A stretch of DNA of 64,000 bases, taken from Flammeovirgaceae bacterium UBA7330 (GTDB lineage: Bacteria; Bacteroidota; Bacteroidia; Cytophagales; Cyclobacteriaceae). Below, in pieces: positions 17,428-26,628 of this stretch (its first letter is position 1; the number at the start of each line of letters is the position of its first letter). The position numbers were made by a program, and so were the translations under genes. Below the pieces are notes generated by a model that was not told where the DNA came from, made no database searches, and was given only the letters and a program-made list of their open reading frames with translations. Location of the stretch: NCBI GenBank assembly GCA_002471275.1, contig DKPQ01000012.1, positions 1 to 64,000 of the forward strand. Reading direction: 5' to 3'.

Positions 17428-17847
17428 GTGGAGTTAGTCAAAGATCCAAAGGTCGAAGAGATATTTAATTCCTATCCAATAGAGATTAAGGATAAACTGA
17501 AAGTGTTGAGGAAGCTCATATTAGATTCGGCAGCTGAGACTGATGGGTTAAAAAAACTGATCGAAACCGTAAAATGGGGAGAGGCGAGTTACCTGACCAA
17601 AAATGGCAGTACCATCAGGCTGGGATGGAAAAGCAGCATCCCTGATCGCTATTCGATCTATTTTATTTGCACCACAGGTCTGGTAGATACTTTCAAAATG
17701 GTGCATGGAGACCTTTTTGAGTACGAAGGAAATCGGGCCATCCATTTTACACTTTCTGATGAGGTCCCCACCGGACCTCTGAAAGCTTGTATCGGCATGG
17801 CATTAAACTATCATAAAATCAAGCATCTCCCTTTATTAGGAGCCTAA
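17428..17847 (+). CDS. DUF1801 (YdhG-like) protein
   Basis: 139 residues with the DUF1801 pattern: helical start with 'LRKLI', then 'ETVKWGEASYLTKNGSTIRLGWK' (about residues 47-70), where the Trp-Gly-containing motif is typical, and 'YSIYFIC'. The start is GTG at 17428, nine bases after the preceding stop, so it probably shares that transcript. DUF1801 proteins form a small alpha/beta fold; some relatives contribute to iron handling, but no function can be assigned here. Confidence 0.8.
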   Translation: MELVKDPKVEEIFNSYPIEIKDKLKVLRKLILDSAAETDGLKKLIETVKWGEASYLTKNGSTIRLGWKSSIPDRYSIYFICTTGLVDTFKMVHGDLFEYEGNRAIHFTLSDEVPTGPLKACIGMALNYHKIKHLPLLGA

Positions 17848-17861
17848 TCTAAAGTCAATAT

Positions 17862-18332
17862 ATGTCTGTTACACCTAAATACCGGGCGCTCACTACAGAA
17901 GAACTGCAGGAGCTTGAAAGAGAATTTGTTGAATACCTGGTAGTAAATGGCATCACCGCAGAAGACTGGAAAAAATTAAGAACTGATACTCCGAAAAAGG
18001 CTGAAGATATCCTGACGCTATTCAGTGATGTGGTCTTTGAAAGCATTTTACGCAAAGTAGATTTTCTCGAGAAGCGGATGCCCCATGAGCTCATGATCTT
18101 TCAGTGCCTGAAGGACCGAATGGTACTGGTTGGTATCACTTCTTCAGCCACCGATTTCACCAATCAGGAGCAACTTGAAAAAGCGGTTAACAAACCACCG
18201 CAGGATGCAAAAGTTTATACAACAGAAAAGCCATACAATCAAACCAGGGAGATGGAGCTGTTTCAAATGCTCGAAAGTGGTTGTTTGATCACCGATGGTA
18301 AGCTGTTTAAAACACTTTCATTGGCGCTGTAG
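17862..18332 (+). CDS. Conserved Bacteroidota protein, DUF6495-like
   Basis: 156-residue cytoplasmic protein with no signal peptide. 'PKYRALTTEELQELEREFVEYLVVNGI' at the N-terminus and 'LFSDVVFESILRKVDFLE' near 50 match a family I associate with DUF6495, found throughout Bacteroidota. The C-terminal half is alpha/beta and ends 'LESGCLITDGKLFKTLSLAL'. It follows the DUF1801 gene by 14 bases. Function unknown. Confidence 0.72.
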   Translation: MSVTPKYRALTTEELQELEREFVEYLVVNGITAEDWKKLRTDTPKKAEDILTLFSDVVFESILRKVDFLEKRMPHELMIFQCLKDRMVLVGITSSATDFTNQEQLEKAVNKPPQDAKVYTTEKPYNQTREMELFQMLESGCLITDGKLFKTLSLAL

Positions 18333-18397
18333 CTGGTTTGCTGATGACGGGTTAAAATGTTTTCCAGTGCTATTCGTCATAGAGGAAAACCAATCTT

Positions 18398-19330
18398 ATG
18401 CAAACGATATTAGGAGCCGGTGGAGCCATTGGTAGGGAGCTGGCCAAATCACTATCAGCTTATACATCAGAAATTCGACTCGTTGCCAGAAATCCAAAAC
18501 AGGTAAATGGCTCAGACATCTTGATGCCTGCCGATTTAACGGATCAAGCTGCTATCAGAGAAGCCATTGCAGGATCAGAAGTTGTTTACGTGACCATCGG
18601 CTTTCCTTACAGCTTGAAAATCTGGAGGAAAAACTGGCCTGCATTTATGCAAGCGGTCATAGAAGCATGTATTGCCAATCAGTCAAAGCTGGTATTTTTT
18701 GATAACATCTATATGTACGATCCGCAATCCCTTGACGGTATGACCGAAGACGCCCCCATGAATCCCAGCAGTGAAAAAGGGAAGGTCCGAAAAGATCTCG
18801 TCGAGATGATTATGAAAGCCGTGGAATCAGGCAAGCTCACAGCTTTAATCGCAAGATCGGCTGACTTTTACGGGCCCTCTATCAAAAATGTGAGTATGCT
18901 CACCGAAACCGTGATCAAACCACTTTCTGAGGGGAAAACCGCGAATTGGATGGGTCCATTAGACTTTAAGCATTCATTCACTCATGTAAGGGATGCAGGC
19001 AAGGCCACTGCTCTTTTGGGCAACACTCCCGATGCCTATAACCAAACCTGGCACCTGCCAACAGCATCTGATCCTTATACCGGTAAGGAATGGATTGAAA
19101 AATTCGCTTTGGCACTCGGAGTAAAACCTAAATCAAGAGCTGTTTCCCGCTTTATGGCACGACTCATGGGTGTGTTTGTTCCGGTAATGCGCGAAATGCC
19201 AGAGATGATGTATCAATATGACAGACCCTATGACTTCAATAGTGATAAATTCATCCATCGATTTGGGATACAACCTACGCCATATGACGAAGGCATCCGG
19301 GAGATCGTTGAAGTGGACTATGCCAAATAA
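18398..19330 (+). CDS. NAD(P)-dependent epimerase/dehydratase-like SDR
   Basis: 310-residue extended or atypical short-chain dehydrogenase. The Rossmann glycine motif GAGGAIG lies at residues 6-12, right after a very short first strand, and 'VARNP' follows beta-2. 'FFDNIYMYDPQ' and 'ARSADFYGPS' correspond to the catalytic-region strands, though a standard YxxxK is not obvious, which is common in atypical SDRs (NmrA or YwnB-like). It may act as a reductase or sensor on a small metabolite. It stands 66 bases after the DUF6495-like gene and converges on the DUF349 gene. Confidence 0.82.
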   Translation: MQTILGAGGAIGRELAKSLSAYTSEIRLVARNPKQVNGSDILMPADLTDQAAIREAIAGSEVVYVTIGFPYSLKIWRKNWPAFMQAVIEACIANQSKLVFFDNIYMYDPQSLDGMTEDAPMNPSSEKGKVRKDLVEMIMKAVESGKLTALIARSADFYGPSIKNVSMLTETVIKPLSEGKTANWMGPLDFKHSFTHVRDAGKATALLGNTPDAYNQTWHLPTASDPYTGKEWIEKFALALGVKPKSRAVSRFMARLMGVFVPVMREMPEMMYQYDRPYDFNSDKFIHRFGIQPTPYDEGIREIVEVDYAK

Positions 19331-19346
19331 TCTGTACTACAGGGCA

Positions 19347-21539
19347 CTAAGAGTGATGTAGCACATCCAGTTGTTTCTTCAAGGTGTCCAGCTCTTTCTC
19401 TGCTGAGCTGATCTTGTCCTTGAAATCATCTTTCAACTTGTCGGCTGTCTTGCTATTGGCAAAAAATTCCAGGTTGTTCTTCCACGTTGTGATATCACTT
19501 TCAATGGCCGAGATCTTACGCTTGATGGCATTTTCCTTCCTGTTGATTTTTTGTCCACCGTGTGGACTACCCTTCAGCTTATTCACCTGAACCTGCGTTT
19601 TTAGCTCATTGCGCTGGTCTTCGCTGAGCTCTTCCAGTGAAATCAGTTGATTGGTGATGGAATCAAATCGCCCATGAATGGCTTTGATCGACTGTCTTGG
19701 CACAAAACCAATCTCTGCATACTGATCCAGCAGATCATAGATCTCATCCAGCTTGATGGTGTCAGAATTAAGTACAGTTTCCAGCTGATCGCATACGGCT
19801 TCTTTTTTCTTAAGGTTTTCCTCAAACTCCTGGTTGCGTTCCTGGTTTTTGCCTCGTTTTCTTTCAAAGAAATGGTCACAAGCGGCTTTAAACTGCTTAT
19901 AGACCTCATTCCGGAATTTCTCAGGTACAGGGCCAATATCTCTCCACTCGGATTGTAAGGTCTTCAGTGTATTGGCTGTTTTCTCCCATTCCTCAGAATC
20001 TTTTATAGCCAAAGCCCTTTCGAGTAACTCCTGTTTCTTCTTGAGGTTTTCTTCACGCATGCCCTCAAGCTTCTTAAAGAAATTGTTCTTGTTGTTGAAG
20101 AATTCCTTAAAGTTTCCCCAAAAGTGCTTGTTGACTTCTTTGGCATGCTCACGGGGGAGACTACCAATCTTTTCCCATTTCTTCTGCAGTTCCAGGATCT
20201 CCCTGGTCTTCTGGTTCCATTCTGTGATCCTGTCCGAATCAAACTTCGTGAACTCAGCTGCCTGGTCACCAAGTTGTTTCTTGGCTTCCATATTCTTTTC
20301 CTGATCTTTTCTTACCTCATCATAGAAGTCCTTGCGTTTGGCATATATTTTATCTGATGCGGCTTTGAATCTTTGCCAGACCGGTTCCTGATCTTCCCTG
20401 GGAATTGGACCAATGTGTTTAAACTCTTCATGCAATTCATTGAGCTCAGTGATGGCGCTCTTGATGTTGTCCAACTTGTCAAGTGCTTCCGCCCGCTCAC
20501 ACAGTTCTAGCTTACCCTTTAGGTTTTTTTGCCTGTCAAGTTCCTTGAGCTCAAAATAGATGCTTCGATGATCATAGTACCGATCAATTAAAGCGTTATA
20601 GTTGGCCCACAGACTTTTTACATACTGCCCCGGAACATGGCCGATTTTTTTCCATTCTGTCTGCAGCTCCTTAAGCTTATTGATGGAGGCGGTACTTTCT
20701 TCACCATCTACCAGTTCTCTGAGCTCTTCCAGGATTTCGTTCTTACGTTTCAGGTTCTCTTCCTTATCCTTCTCCAGCTGTACATAGAACTTGTGTCGCT
20801 TCTCTCGAAGGAGGTCATATAGCTCATAGAAACCCCGATCTATATCATCACCTTTGTATTCAAAATCCACTTCAGCGCCCCCATTGTCGATAAAGGCTTT
20901 GAGCGCTACTTCTTTTTCCTTGTCATAAAGGGTGTCGTAATGAGGCTTCAACTCCTTCAGGCCATGATCGAGCGTACGCATGTGATCCAGGTGGCTATGC
21001 TTTTTGAGAAGCTCAAATAATTCTTTCTTAGACGCATGATCTAAATCTACATCGGACAGCAGATCGGGAATTTCATCGTCATGATCATCATGTTCATGGC
21101 TATCATGTGAGGTAGCCGAACCAGTCTTTGATTCATCAGCTTCGGACTCTTCAGCAGTATCGGTCTTTTTACTTTCAGGCTCTTCTGCTGGGCTATCGTC
21201 CTTCTGGTCCTGATTTTCTTCTGCTTCCACCACAGGTTCTTTAGTGGCAACAGCATTATCAGAGGGATCAGCGTCCTGTTTCTGTGGGAGTTCTTCCTTT
21301 TCCGGTTGTGGGGGATCTGTTGATGCCTCAGGCTTCTTCTTATCCTCTTCATCTGAATTATCAGCCTCTGCTTTATCATCCTGATGATTGCCTGAAGCAT
21401 CGGCAGGAGGAATGTCGGGTGGATTTTGCTCAGAATTATTATGCTGAACATTGTTTTTTTGTTCCTGTAATTCAGCTTCCTGCTGAACGATTTCCGGATT
21501 CTTAATTTCCTCCGAAACCTTTTTATTCATCTCATCCAT
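19347..21539 (-). CDS. DUF349 coiled-coil protein
   Basis: 730 residues. The first 160 are extremely acidic and low-complexity (Glu, Asp, Gln, Pro, Ser), predicted disordered. From about residue 165 on, repeated DUF349 helical modules recur about every 70-75 residues, each with 'W..IG.VP.....(W/Y)..F' signatures, for example 'EWKKIGHVPGQYVKSLW' and 'EWRDIGPVPEKFRNEVY'. At least five modules are visible. DUF349 proteins occur widely and some bind ribosomes or act in stress, but no enzyme activity is known. It is 42 bases downstream of yqgE and probably in the same operon. Confidence 0.88.
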   Translation of the reverse strand: MDEMNKKVSEEIKNPEIVQQEAELQEQKNNVQHNNSEQNPPDIPPADASGNHQDDKAEADNSDEEDKKKPEASTDPPQPEKEELPQKQDADPSDNAVATKEPVVEAEENQDQKDDSPAEEPESKKTDTAEESEADESKTGSATSHDSHEHDDHDDEIPDLLSDVDLDHASKKELFELLKKHSHLDHMRTLDHGLKELKPHYDTLYDKEKEVALKAFIDNGGAEVDFEYKGDDIDRGFYELYDLLREKRHKFYVQLEKDKEENLKRKNEILEELRELVDGEESTASINKLKELQTEWKKIGHVPGQYVKSLWANYNALIDRYYDHRSIYFELKELDRQKNLKGKLELCERAEALDKLDNIKSAITELNELHEEFKHIGPIPREDQEPVWQRFKAASDKIYAKRKDFYDEVRKDQEKNMEAKKQLGDQAAEFTKFDSDRITEWNQKTREILELQKKWEKIGSLPREHAKEVNKHFWGNFKEFFNNKNNFFKKLEGMREENLKKKQELLERALAIKDSEEWEKTANTLKTLQSEWRDIGPVPEKFRNEVYKQFKAACDHFFERKRGKNQERNQEFEENLKKKEAVCDQLETVLNSDTIKLDEIYDLLDQYAEIGFVPRQSIKAIHGRFDSITNQLISLEELSEDQRNELKTQVQVNKLKGSPHGGQKINRKENAIKRKISAIESDITTWKNNLEFFANSKTADKLKDDFKDKISSAEKELDTLKKQLDVLHHS

Positions 21540-21581
21540 AATTTTGGACTTTTATATCCCAATTTAAACCGTTCCAGCTGG

Positions 21582-22160
21582 TCAATTTAATCTTGGATCC
21601 CTGGGGTAGTTGGCCATCACCTTAAATTTACCCCCCATATTTTTAAGAACCACACTCCACAAATCTTTTGGATCGGTATCAAACACCAATTTCTGGTTGG
21701 CACATTTGCATACAATCCATGTTTTTTCCTTCAATTCCTCTAAAAGCTGGCCCGGAGACCATCCTGAATATCCAACAAAAAACTTTATATCTTGTTCATT
21801 TACCTGCCTGGTATTAATCTTTTCCAACAGCCCTTCGAAATCCATCCCCCAATGGATTCCATCTACTACTTTCACGTCAGCATCTAACTCTATGTTGCCT
21901 TTATGCAAAAAGTGTAAGGTATTTCTTTGTACGGGCCCTCCTACAAATATATCAGCATTAAATGAGTCTAGCTCATCCATTAAGTCATTTACAACTGCTT
22001 TCGATCTTTTGTTTAACACGAATCCCAGTGAACCGTTTTCATCGTGCTCGCACAGAAAGATCACTGTACGTTCAAAATTGGGATCAGGTAGGTAGGGCTC
22101 AGAGATCAAAAGATCCCCTTTCCTGGGTATAGTCAATAAATCGTCTCCAAAATAATCCAT
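21582..22160 (-). CDS. YqgE/AlgH family protein
   Basis: 192 residues with the UPF0301 pattern: 'GDLLISEPYLPDPNFERTVIFLCEHDENGSLG' in overlapping pieces from residue 15 to 46, then 'FVLNKRS', 'FVGGPVQ' and 'FVGYSGWSPGQL' near 126-137, the last being the strongest family marker. YqgE/AlgH is a soluble protein linked to regulation in Pseudomonas (AlgH) but with unknown biochemistry. The start overlaps the miaE stop as TAATG, showing translational coupling. Confidence 0.93.
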   Translation of the reverse strand: MDYFGDDLLTIPRKGDLLISEPYLPDPNFERTVIFLCEHDENGSLGFVLNKRSKAVVNDLMDELDSFNADIFVGGPVQRNTLHFLHKGNIELDADVKVVDGIHWGMDFEGLLEKINTRQVNEQDIKFFVGYSGWSPGQLLEELKEKTWIVCKCANQKLVFDTDPKDLWSVVLKNMGGKFKVMANYPRDPRLN

Positions 22161-22744
22161 TAATGCAGTGCAGGTTTAATTGGTAAATTCATTAATATTT
22201 CTGCCTCAGCCTGTTTCATCTCGGTCAATCTGTTATAGACAACCTGTTCATCGAAATAGTTTAAAGCCATCTTAACAAAAATTTCCCCATGTCGCGCCTC
22301 CGACGCCCATAATCCATGGTAAAAATCTTTCAGCTCCGGATCATCCAATGCTTCATAAACCATCCTAAATCGCTCCGCTCCCCTTGTTTCCACCAGTGAA
22401 GCCAAAAGAAGCCTATCCATAAATCGCTGCTCTTTGCCACTGTGGCATAGGTCCAGCAATTGTTTTACATATACATCCTGACCAATCTCATGAGGAAGTT
22501 GAATACCCCGCTTTTTCATGATCTGGTACACCTGGTTAAAGTGTTCTAACTCCTCTATTCCCGTTTCAATCAGCTCATCAAGAATCTCCGTACGGTCAGG
22601 ATACTTGGCTACAAAGCTCATGGCCATCGCGGAAGCCTTTCGTTCACAATTGGCGTGATCCTTCAAAAACTCATCAAAATCTCCAATGACGGCATTGATC
22701 CACTCTTCACTACTGGTTACGTCCAGGTCTATCCTTAATTTCAT
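22160..22744 (-). CDS. miaE: tRNA 2-methylthio-N6-isopentenyladenosine-37 hydroxylase-like protein
   Basis: 194-residue ferritin-like di-iron oxygenase. The start at 22744 (MKLRIDLDVTSSEEW) is chosen over an in-frame Met 25 codons upstream because that extension is not family-like. Iron ligands are visible as 'ERKASAMAMSF', 'EELEHFNQVY', 'VETRGAERF' and 'SEARHGEIF', giving the two ExxH-type pairs. MiaE hydroxylates the isopentenyl group of ms2i6A37 in tRNAs reading U-starting codons. Its stop overlaps the yqgE start. Confidence 0.88.
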   Translation of the reverse strand: MKLRIDLDVTSSEEWINAVIGDFDEFLKDHANCERKASAMAMSFVAKYPDRTEILDELIETGIEELEHFNQVYQIMKKRGIQLPHEIGQDVYVKQLLDLCHSGKEQRFMDRLLLASLVETRGAERFRMVYEALDDPELKDFYHGLWASEARHGEIFVKMALNYFDEQVVYNRLTEMKQAEAEILMNLPIKPALH

Positions 22745-22849
22745 GAGAATACTAATTGTTTTTATCGGACACATGGAATAGTCAAAGTCCATAGCAAAAG
22801 CAAAAAACCTGGACAACAAGTAATATTGATGTACGGCTGGCCTGGCCCG

Positions 22850-22878
22850 TTGACTATTTCACTGAATCTGTATCTTTG
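22850..22878 (+). promoter_or_regulatory. Bacteroidota-type promoter for pdxH
   Basis: TTG at 22850-22852, an 18-base spacer, then TATCTTTG at 22871-22878, matching TTG-N17-23-TAnnTTTG. The ATG of pdxH lies 50 bases downstream of the -7 element. Confidence 0.7.
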
Positions 22879-22928
22879 GTTCAGCAACAAATAAAACAAT
22901 TTTAAACTTATCCTAGTATACCATTCAA

Positions 22929-23570
22929 ATGTCATTAGAAGTTGCTTCGTTACGGAAAGAATATGCCAGGGCGTCACTGGATGAGAGTACAGTGGACAAA
23001 TCTCCCTTTAATCAATTCAGAACCTGGTTTGATGAGGCCATCAAAGCTGAGGTCAATGAACCCAATGCCATGGTACTGGGCACATCCGACAAACAGGGAA
23101 TGGTCACCCAAAGAACAGTACTGCTTAAGGCTTTCGATGAGAAGGGCTTTGTCTTCTTTACCAATTATCACAGCAGGAAAGCCGGGCAAATCAGTAAAAA
23201 CCCCAGAGTTTCGATCCTCTTTCCGTGGTATGTGCTTGAAAGACAAGTGGCCATTACCGGCATAGCAGAAAAAGTACCGACAAGTGTGTCATTGAAGTAT
23301 TTTGCCAGCAGACCATTTTCCAGTCAGCTGGGCGCCTGGGTTTCTCAGCAAAGTCAGGTGATTACCACCCGGAGTTTACTGGAGATGAAGCTCCAGGAGA
23401 TGAAGGAAAAATTCAAACAGGGGAAAGTACCCCTACCTGATTTTTGGGGTGGATACCGCATAGTACCTGATTCCATCGAGTTTTGGCAAGGCAGGCCAAG
23501 CCGACTACATGACAGGATCCTTTATACCCTAAAAGAAAAGGACTGGACCATCGAAAGGCTCTCCCCTTGA
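22929..23570 (+). CDS. pdxH: Pyridoxamine 5'-phosphate oxidase
   Basis: FMN-dependent oxidase that converts pyridoxine or pyridoxamine 5'-phosphate to pyridoxal 5'-phosphate. The 213-residue length fits. FMN- and substrate-binding segments are recognisable: 'QRTVLLKAFDEKGFVFFTNYHSRKAGQI', quoted as 'RTVLLKAFDEKGF' and 'FFTNYHSRKA' near 62-85, 'SQLGAWVSQQSQVI' near 137-150, and the C-terminal 'FWQGRPSRLHDRI' that closes the active site. A clear promoter lies upstream. The stop codon overlaps a TTG start for the next gene. Confidence 0.96.
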   Translation: MSLEVASLRKEYARASLDESTVDKSPFNQFRTWFDEAIKAEVNEPNAMVLGTSDKQGMVTQRTVLLKAFDEKGFVFFTNYHSRKAGQISKNPRVSILFPWYVLERQVAITGIAEKVPTSVSLKYFASRPFSSQLGAWVSQQSQVITTRSLLEMKLQEMKEKFKQGKVPLPDFWGGYRIVPDSIEFWQGRPSRLHDRILYTLKEKDWTIERLSP

Positions 23571-24790
23571 AAAAATCCATCTACCTGGATCGGTATGCCT
23601 GGAAACACCCGGTATTCGGTCCCACTCAATACCATGATGCTGATATCATCGTAGTGATACCTGCTTTCAATGAGCCAGGAATTGACCTGGCTATCAATGC
23701 CCTGCAAAGCTGTGAAGCGCCACAAGGGCAGGTACTGATCATGGTGATCGTGAATGAACCGGAAGGAATAACATCAGATATTCATCAAATCAACCAGGAA
23801 GCTTTCGACAGGCTTAAAATAGACAACACCAGGTATAGCATGCTTAGCTGCTTTCTGAGCCTCCCCAAAAAGAAAGCGGGTGTTGGTCTGGCCAGGAAAA
23901 TCGGTATGGATGAAGCTGTCAGAATATTTAATCACCATGATAAATCAGGCATTATCACCTGCTTTGATGCGGATTGTAGCTGTGATCCTAACTTCCTGGT
24001 GGAGATTGAAAGACATTTCAATCAAACCAACTCCAATACCGCACTCACCTTTTACGAACACCCGCTACAGGGGGAAAACCCGGAAGCTATCATTAATTAT
24101 GAGCTCTACCTCAGATATTATGTAGATGCATTGCGATGGACCGGATTTCCTTATGCTTTTCAGACACTGGGTTCTTGTATATCCGTGAAATCAGATGCGT
24201 ACGAGCGCCAGGGGGGCATGAACACTCGAAAAGCCGGTGAAGATTTCTATTTCATCCATAAAATGACCGCCCTGGGTAAGCTCTCAGAGATCAATTCGAC
24301 TACCATTTATCCTTCAGACAGGTTGTCTGATCGTGTACCATTCGGAACCGGGCATGCCGTGAATAAGTATCTTGAAAAAGGAGACCCCACCTACCCGGTC
24401 TATGCTCCAGCCATTTTTAATGATCTGAAGGATTTTATAGATCAGATACCCACTATCTATGAAAGCAAACACATAATTCCATCATTGCCACGTTCTATCT
24501 TAGCATTTCTGAAAGCGCAGGATTTTGAACAAAATCTCGCAGAGATTATCGATCAAACAACTGATTATCCATCATTTAAAAAGAGATTTTTTCAATGGTT
24601 CGATGGACTAAAAGTGCTGCAGTTTGTTCATTTCTGCAGAGATCGCCATTATGAAAATGTGCCTGTAATGGAAGCCATTAAATGGTTAAATGAGGAATAT
24701 TTAAGCCCTGGAATAGAACTCACTACGAAGGAAGATGCCTTGATAGCGTTCCGGGAATTTGATAGAAAAACCGCTTTTCACAGCAAGTGA
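23567..24790 (+). CDS. Family 2-like glycosyltransferase
   Basis: 407 residues. 'DIIVVIPAFNEPGIDLAI' near 26-43 is the nucleotide-sugar site and 'ITCFDADCSCDPNF' near 133-146 holds the DxD motif; 'KAGEDFYFIHKM' near 221 is the acceptor-side ED motif. There are no membrane helices, so it is probably soluble. The proposed TTG start at 23567 overlaps the pdxH stop as TTGA and gives translational coupling; no closer ATG fits the N-terminus. It converges on bshB1 and the two reading frames overlap by 13 bases at their 3' ends. Confidence 0.8.
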   Translation: MKKSIYLDRYAWKHPVFGPTQYHDADIIVVIPAFNEPGIDLAINALQSCEAPQGQVLIMVIVNEPEGITSDIHQINQEAFDRLKIDNTRYSMLSCFLSLPKKKAGVGLARKIGMDEAVRIFNHHDKSGIITCFDADCSCDPNFLVEIERHFNQTNSNTALTFYEHPLQGENPEAIINYELYLRYYVDALRWTGFPYAFQTLGSCISVKSDAYERQGGMNTRKAGEDFYFIHKMTALGKLSEINSTTIYPSDRLSDRVPFGTGHAVNKYLEKGDPTYPVYAPAIFNDLKDFIDQIPTIYESKHIIPSLPRSILAFLKAQDFEQNLAEIIDQTTDYPSFKKRFFQWFDGLKVLQFVHFCRDRHYENVPVMEAIKWLNEEYLSPGIELTTKEDALIAFREFDRKTAFHSK

Positions 24791-25497
24791 TACAACTCCT
24801 TCACTCCCAATGGGTGTTTGGTATTGAAACCTTCCGCATATTTCACCTGAATCCTATGGCCATATTCCTGAGCCCGGGAAGTGATCATATCCAAAAACTC
24901 CGGTCTTGAGATATAAGTTTGTGGCTCTTTGCTATTGGGGTCATAAAACTGGGATTTAAAAGCTTTGATGGACTCCATTCTTTCCTCCATCACATCGGAA
25001 ATATCCACAAAAAAATCAGGCTCCAATGATGTGCTTTGAATGGCAAAAAACAACCTTTTTGGTCTCCACGGCTTCTGCTTTTCCCCGTCGCTGGAGGTAG
25101 TTTCTACCATCTTAAGGCCTGCAAGAAAACATGCCTGTTCGGTCAGCTGAGAGGCTCTGCCATGGTCAGGATGTCTGTCATAGACTGCCGTTCCGATCAC
25201 AAAATCCGGCTGATATTCCCGGATCCTCTGCACCAGCTTGAGCTGATTTTCTTTATTGTTTTCGAAAAAGGAATCTGAGAGACCAAGGTTTTCTCTCACG
25301 GTCAGTCCAAGTATTTTGGCAGAAGCTGCTGCCTCTTTCATGCGGGTCTCGGGAGTGCCTCTCGTTCCCATTTCTCCCCGGGTGAGGTCGATTATTCCTG
25401 TAGTAAATCCTCTTTTTTGATGGACCAGCAGCGTACCCGCGCAAGACAACTCCACATCATCGGGATGCGCACCTATGGCTAGAATATTTATCTTCAT
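24778..25497 (-). CDS. bshB1: Bacillithiol biosynthesis deacetylase BshB1
   Basis: Zinc-dependent LmbE-fold enzyme that deacetylates GlcNAc-malate on the route to bacillithiol. The zinc motif AHPDDVE is at residues 9-15, with 'GTRGTPETRMKEA' (about 44-56), 'DRHPDHGRAS' (about 108-117) completing the HPDD...H set. 239 residues fits BshB1. Presence suggests that this organism uses bacillithiol as its low-molecular-weight thiol, as known for other Bacteroidota. bshA and bshC are not in the window. Confidence 0.93.
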   Translation of the reverse strand: MKINILAIGAHPDDVELSCAGTLLVHQKRGFTTGIIDLTRGEMGTRGTPETRMKEAAASAKILGLTVRENLGLSDSFFENNKENQLKLVQRIREYQPDFVIGTAVYDRHPDHGRASQLTEQACFLAGLKMVETTSSDGEKQKPWRPKRLFFAIQSTSLEPDFFVDISDVMEERMESIKAFKSQFYDPNSKEPQTYISRPEFLDMITSRAQEYGHRIQVKYAEGFNTKHPLGVKELYHLL

Positions 25498-25530
25498 ATC
25501 AAATAGAATCGAAAAGGGTATTTAACAGAA

Positions 25531-25552
25531 AAGTCCCTGAAACCAGGGACTT
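25531..25552 (-). terminator. Hairpin terminator after trxB
   Basis: AAGTCCCTG (25531-25539) pairs with CAGGGACTT (25544-25552) around an AAAC loop. It sits 27 bases past the trxB stop, and on the minus strand it is followed by 'TTCTGTTAAA', moderately T-rich. Confidence 0.7.
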
Positions 25553-25578
25553 CTATTAATTATCAAATTTTGTATTCG

Positions 25579-26535
25579 TTAGGCTGTGGCTGCTTCCACT
25601 TCCATTTCTTTTTCAGCCAGGAACCTTTCAGCATCAAGTGCTCCCATACATCCCGAACCTGCAGCTGTTACAGCCTGTCTGTATACTTTGTCCTGGGCAT
25701 CGCCTGTGGCGAACACACCAGGTATCTTGGTCTTGCTTGTCCCCGGAATGGTTTTGATATAACCAACCTCATCCATGTCAAGCAGGCCTTTAAAGATGTC
25801 AGTATTTGGTTTGTGACCGATCGCTACAAAAAAGCCCTGAATTTCCAGGTCACGTTCTTCGTTAGTTTTATTGTTCACCACTTTCAACCCTTCTACCTGA
25901 TCTTTACCCAGAACTTCAACTGCTTCAGTATTCCACAATACCTCAATATTAGGAGCCTTCAATACCCTTTGCTGCATGATTTTTGAAGCACGTAATTCGT
26001 CTCTTCTTACCAGCATATACACTTTCTTAGCCAGTTTAGACAGGTAAGTAGCTTCTTCCGCCGCGGTGTCTCCACCACCTACTACCGCTACGTCCTGGCC
26101 GCGATAGAAAAATCCATCACACACAGCACAGGCAGAAACGCCCATACCATTCAGCCTTTGCTCGCTTTCCAGTCCCAGCCACTTGGCAGAGGCACCGGTC
26201 GAAATAATCACCGCTTCTGCCTCAACGGTTGTTTTCTCATCGATGGTCACTTTGTGGGGCCATCCTGAAAAATCTACAGAGGTCACCATACCATATCGGA
26301 TGTCCGTGCCAAACCGCTCGGCTTGCTTTTGGAAATCAACCATCATCTGTGGTCCGTTGATCCCTTCGGGATAGCCCGGATAGTTTTCCACATCATTTGT
26401 CAGGGTTAGCTGACCACCAGGTTGTCCACCCTGGTATAAAACAGGTTTCAGTCCCGCCCTGGCAGCATAAACAGCTGCTGTATATCCTGCAGGACCTGAA
26501 CCAATGATCAATACTTTTACTTTTTCGTTATCCAT
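25579..26535 (-). CDS. trxB: Thioredoxin-disulfide reductase
   Basis: NADPH- and FAD-dependent reductase of thioredoxin. 318 residues with FAD motif GSGPAGYTAAVYAARAG near 12-28, redox-active CAVC in 'SACAVCDGFF' near 135-144, NADPH motif GGGDTAAEEA near 158-167 and the C-terminal FAD motif 'GVFATGDAQDKVYRQ' near 279-293. It stands alone with a hairpin terminator downstream. The reductase fits a bacillithiol/thioredoxin-based redox network together with the nearby bshB1. Confidence 0.97.
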   Translation of the reverse strand: MDNEKVKVLIIGSGPAGYTAAVYAARAGLKPVLYQGGQPGGQLTLTNDVENYPGYPEGINGPQMMVDFQKQAERFGTDIRYGMVTSVDFSGWPHKVTIDEKTTVEAEAVIISTGASAKWLGLESEQRLNGMGVSACAVCDGFFYRGQDVAVVGGGDTAAEEATYLSKLAKKVYMLVRRDELRASKIMQQRVLKAPNIEVLWNTEAVEVLGKDQVEGLKVVNNKTNEERDLEIQGFFVAIGHKPNTDIFKGLLDMDEVGYIKTIPGTSKTKIPGVFATGDAQDKVYRQAVTAAGSGCMGALDAERFLAEKEMEVEAATA

Positions 26536-26628
26536 TATAAAAAATCGTCTCTTTGCTGAGAATTTGAACGTAATTATAAGACGAAAGGATCAAACTTTGA
26601 GCCATTAAATGGTGATATGTCATTTTGA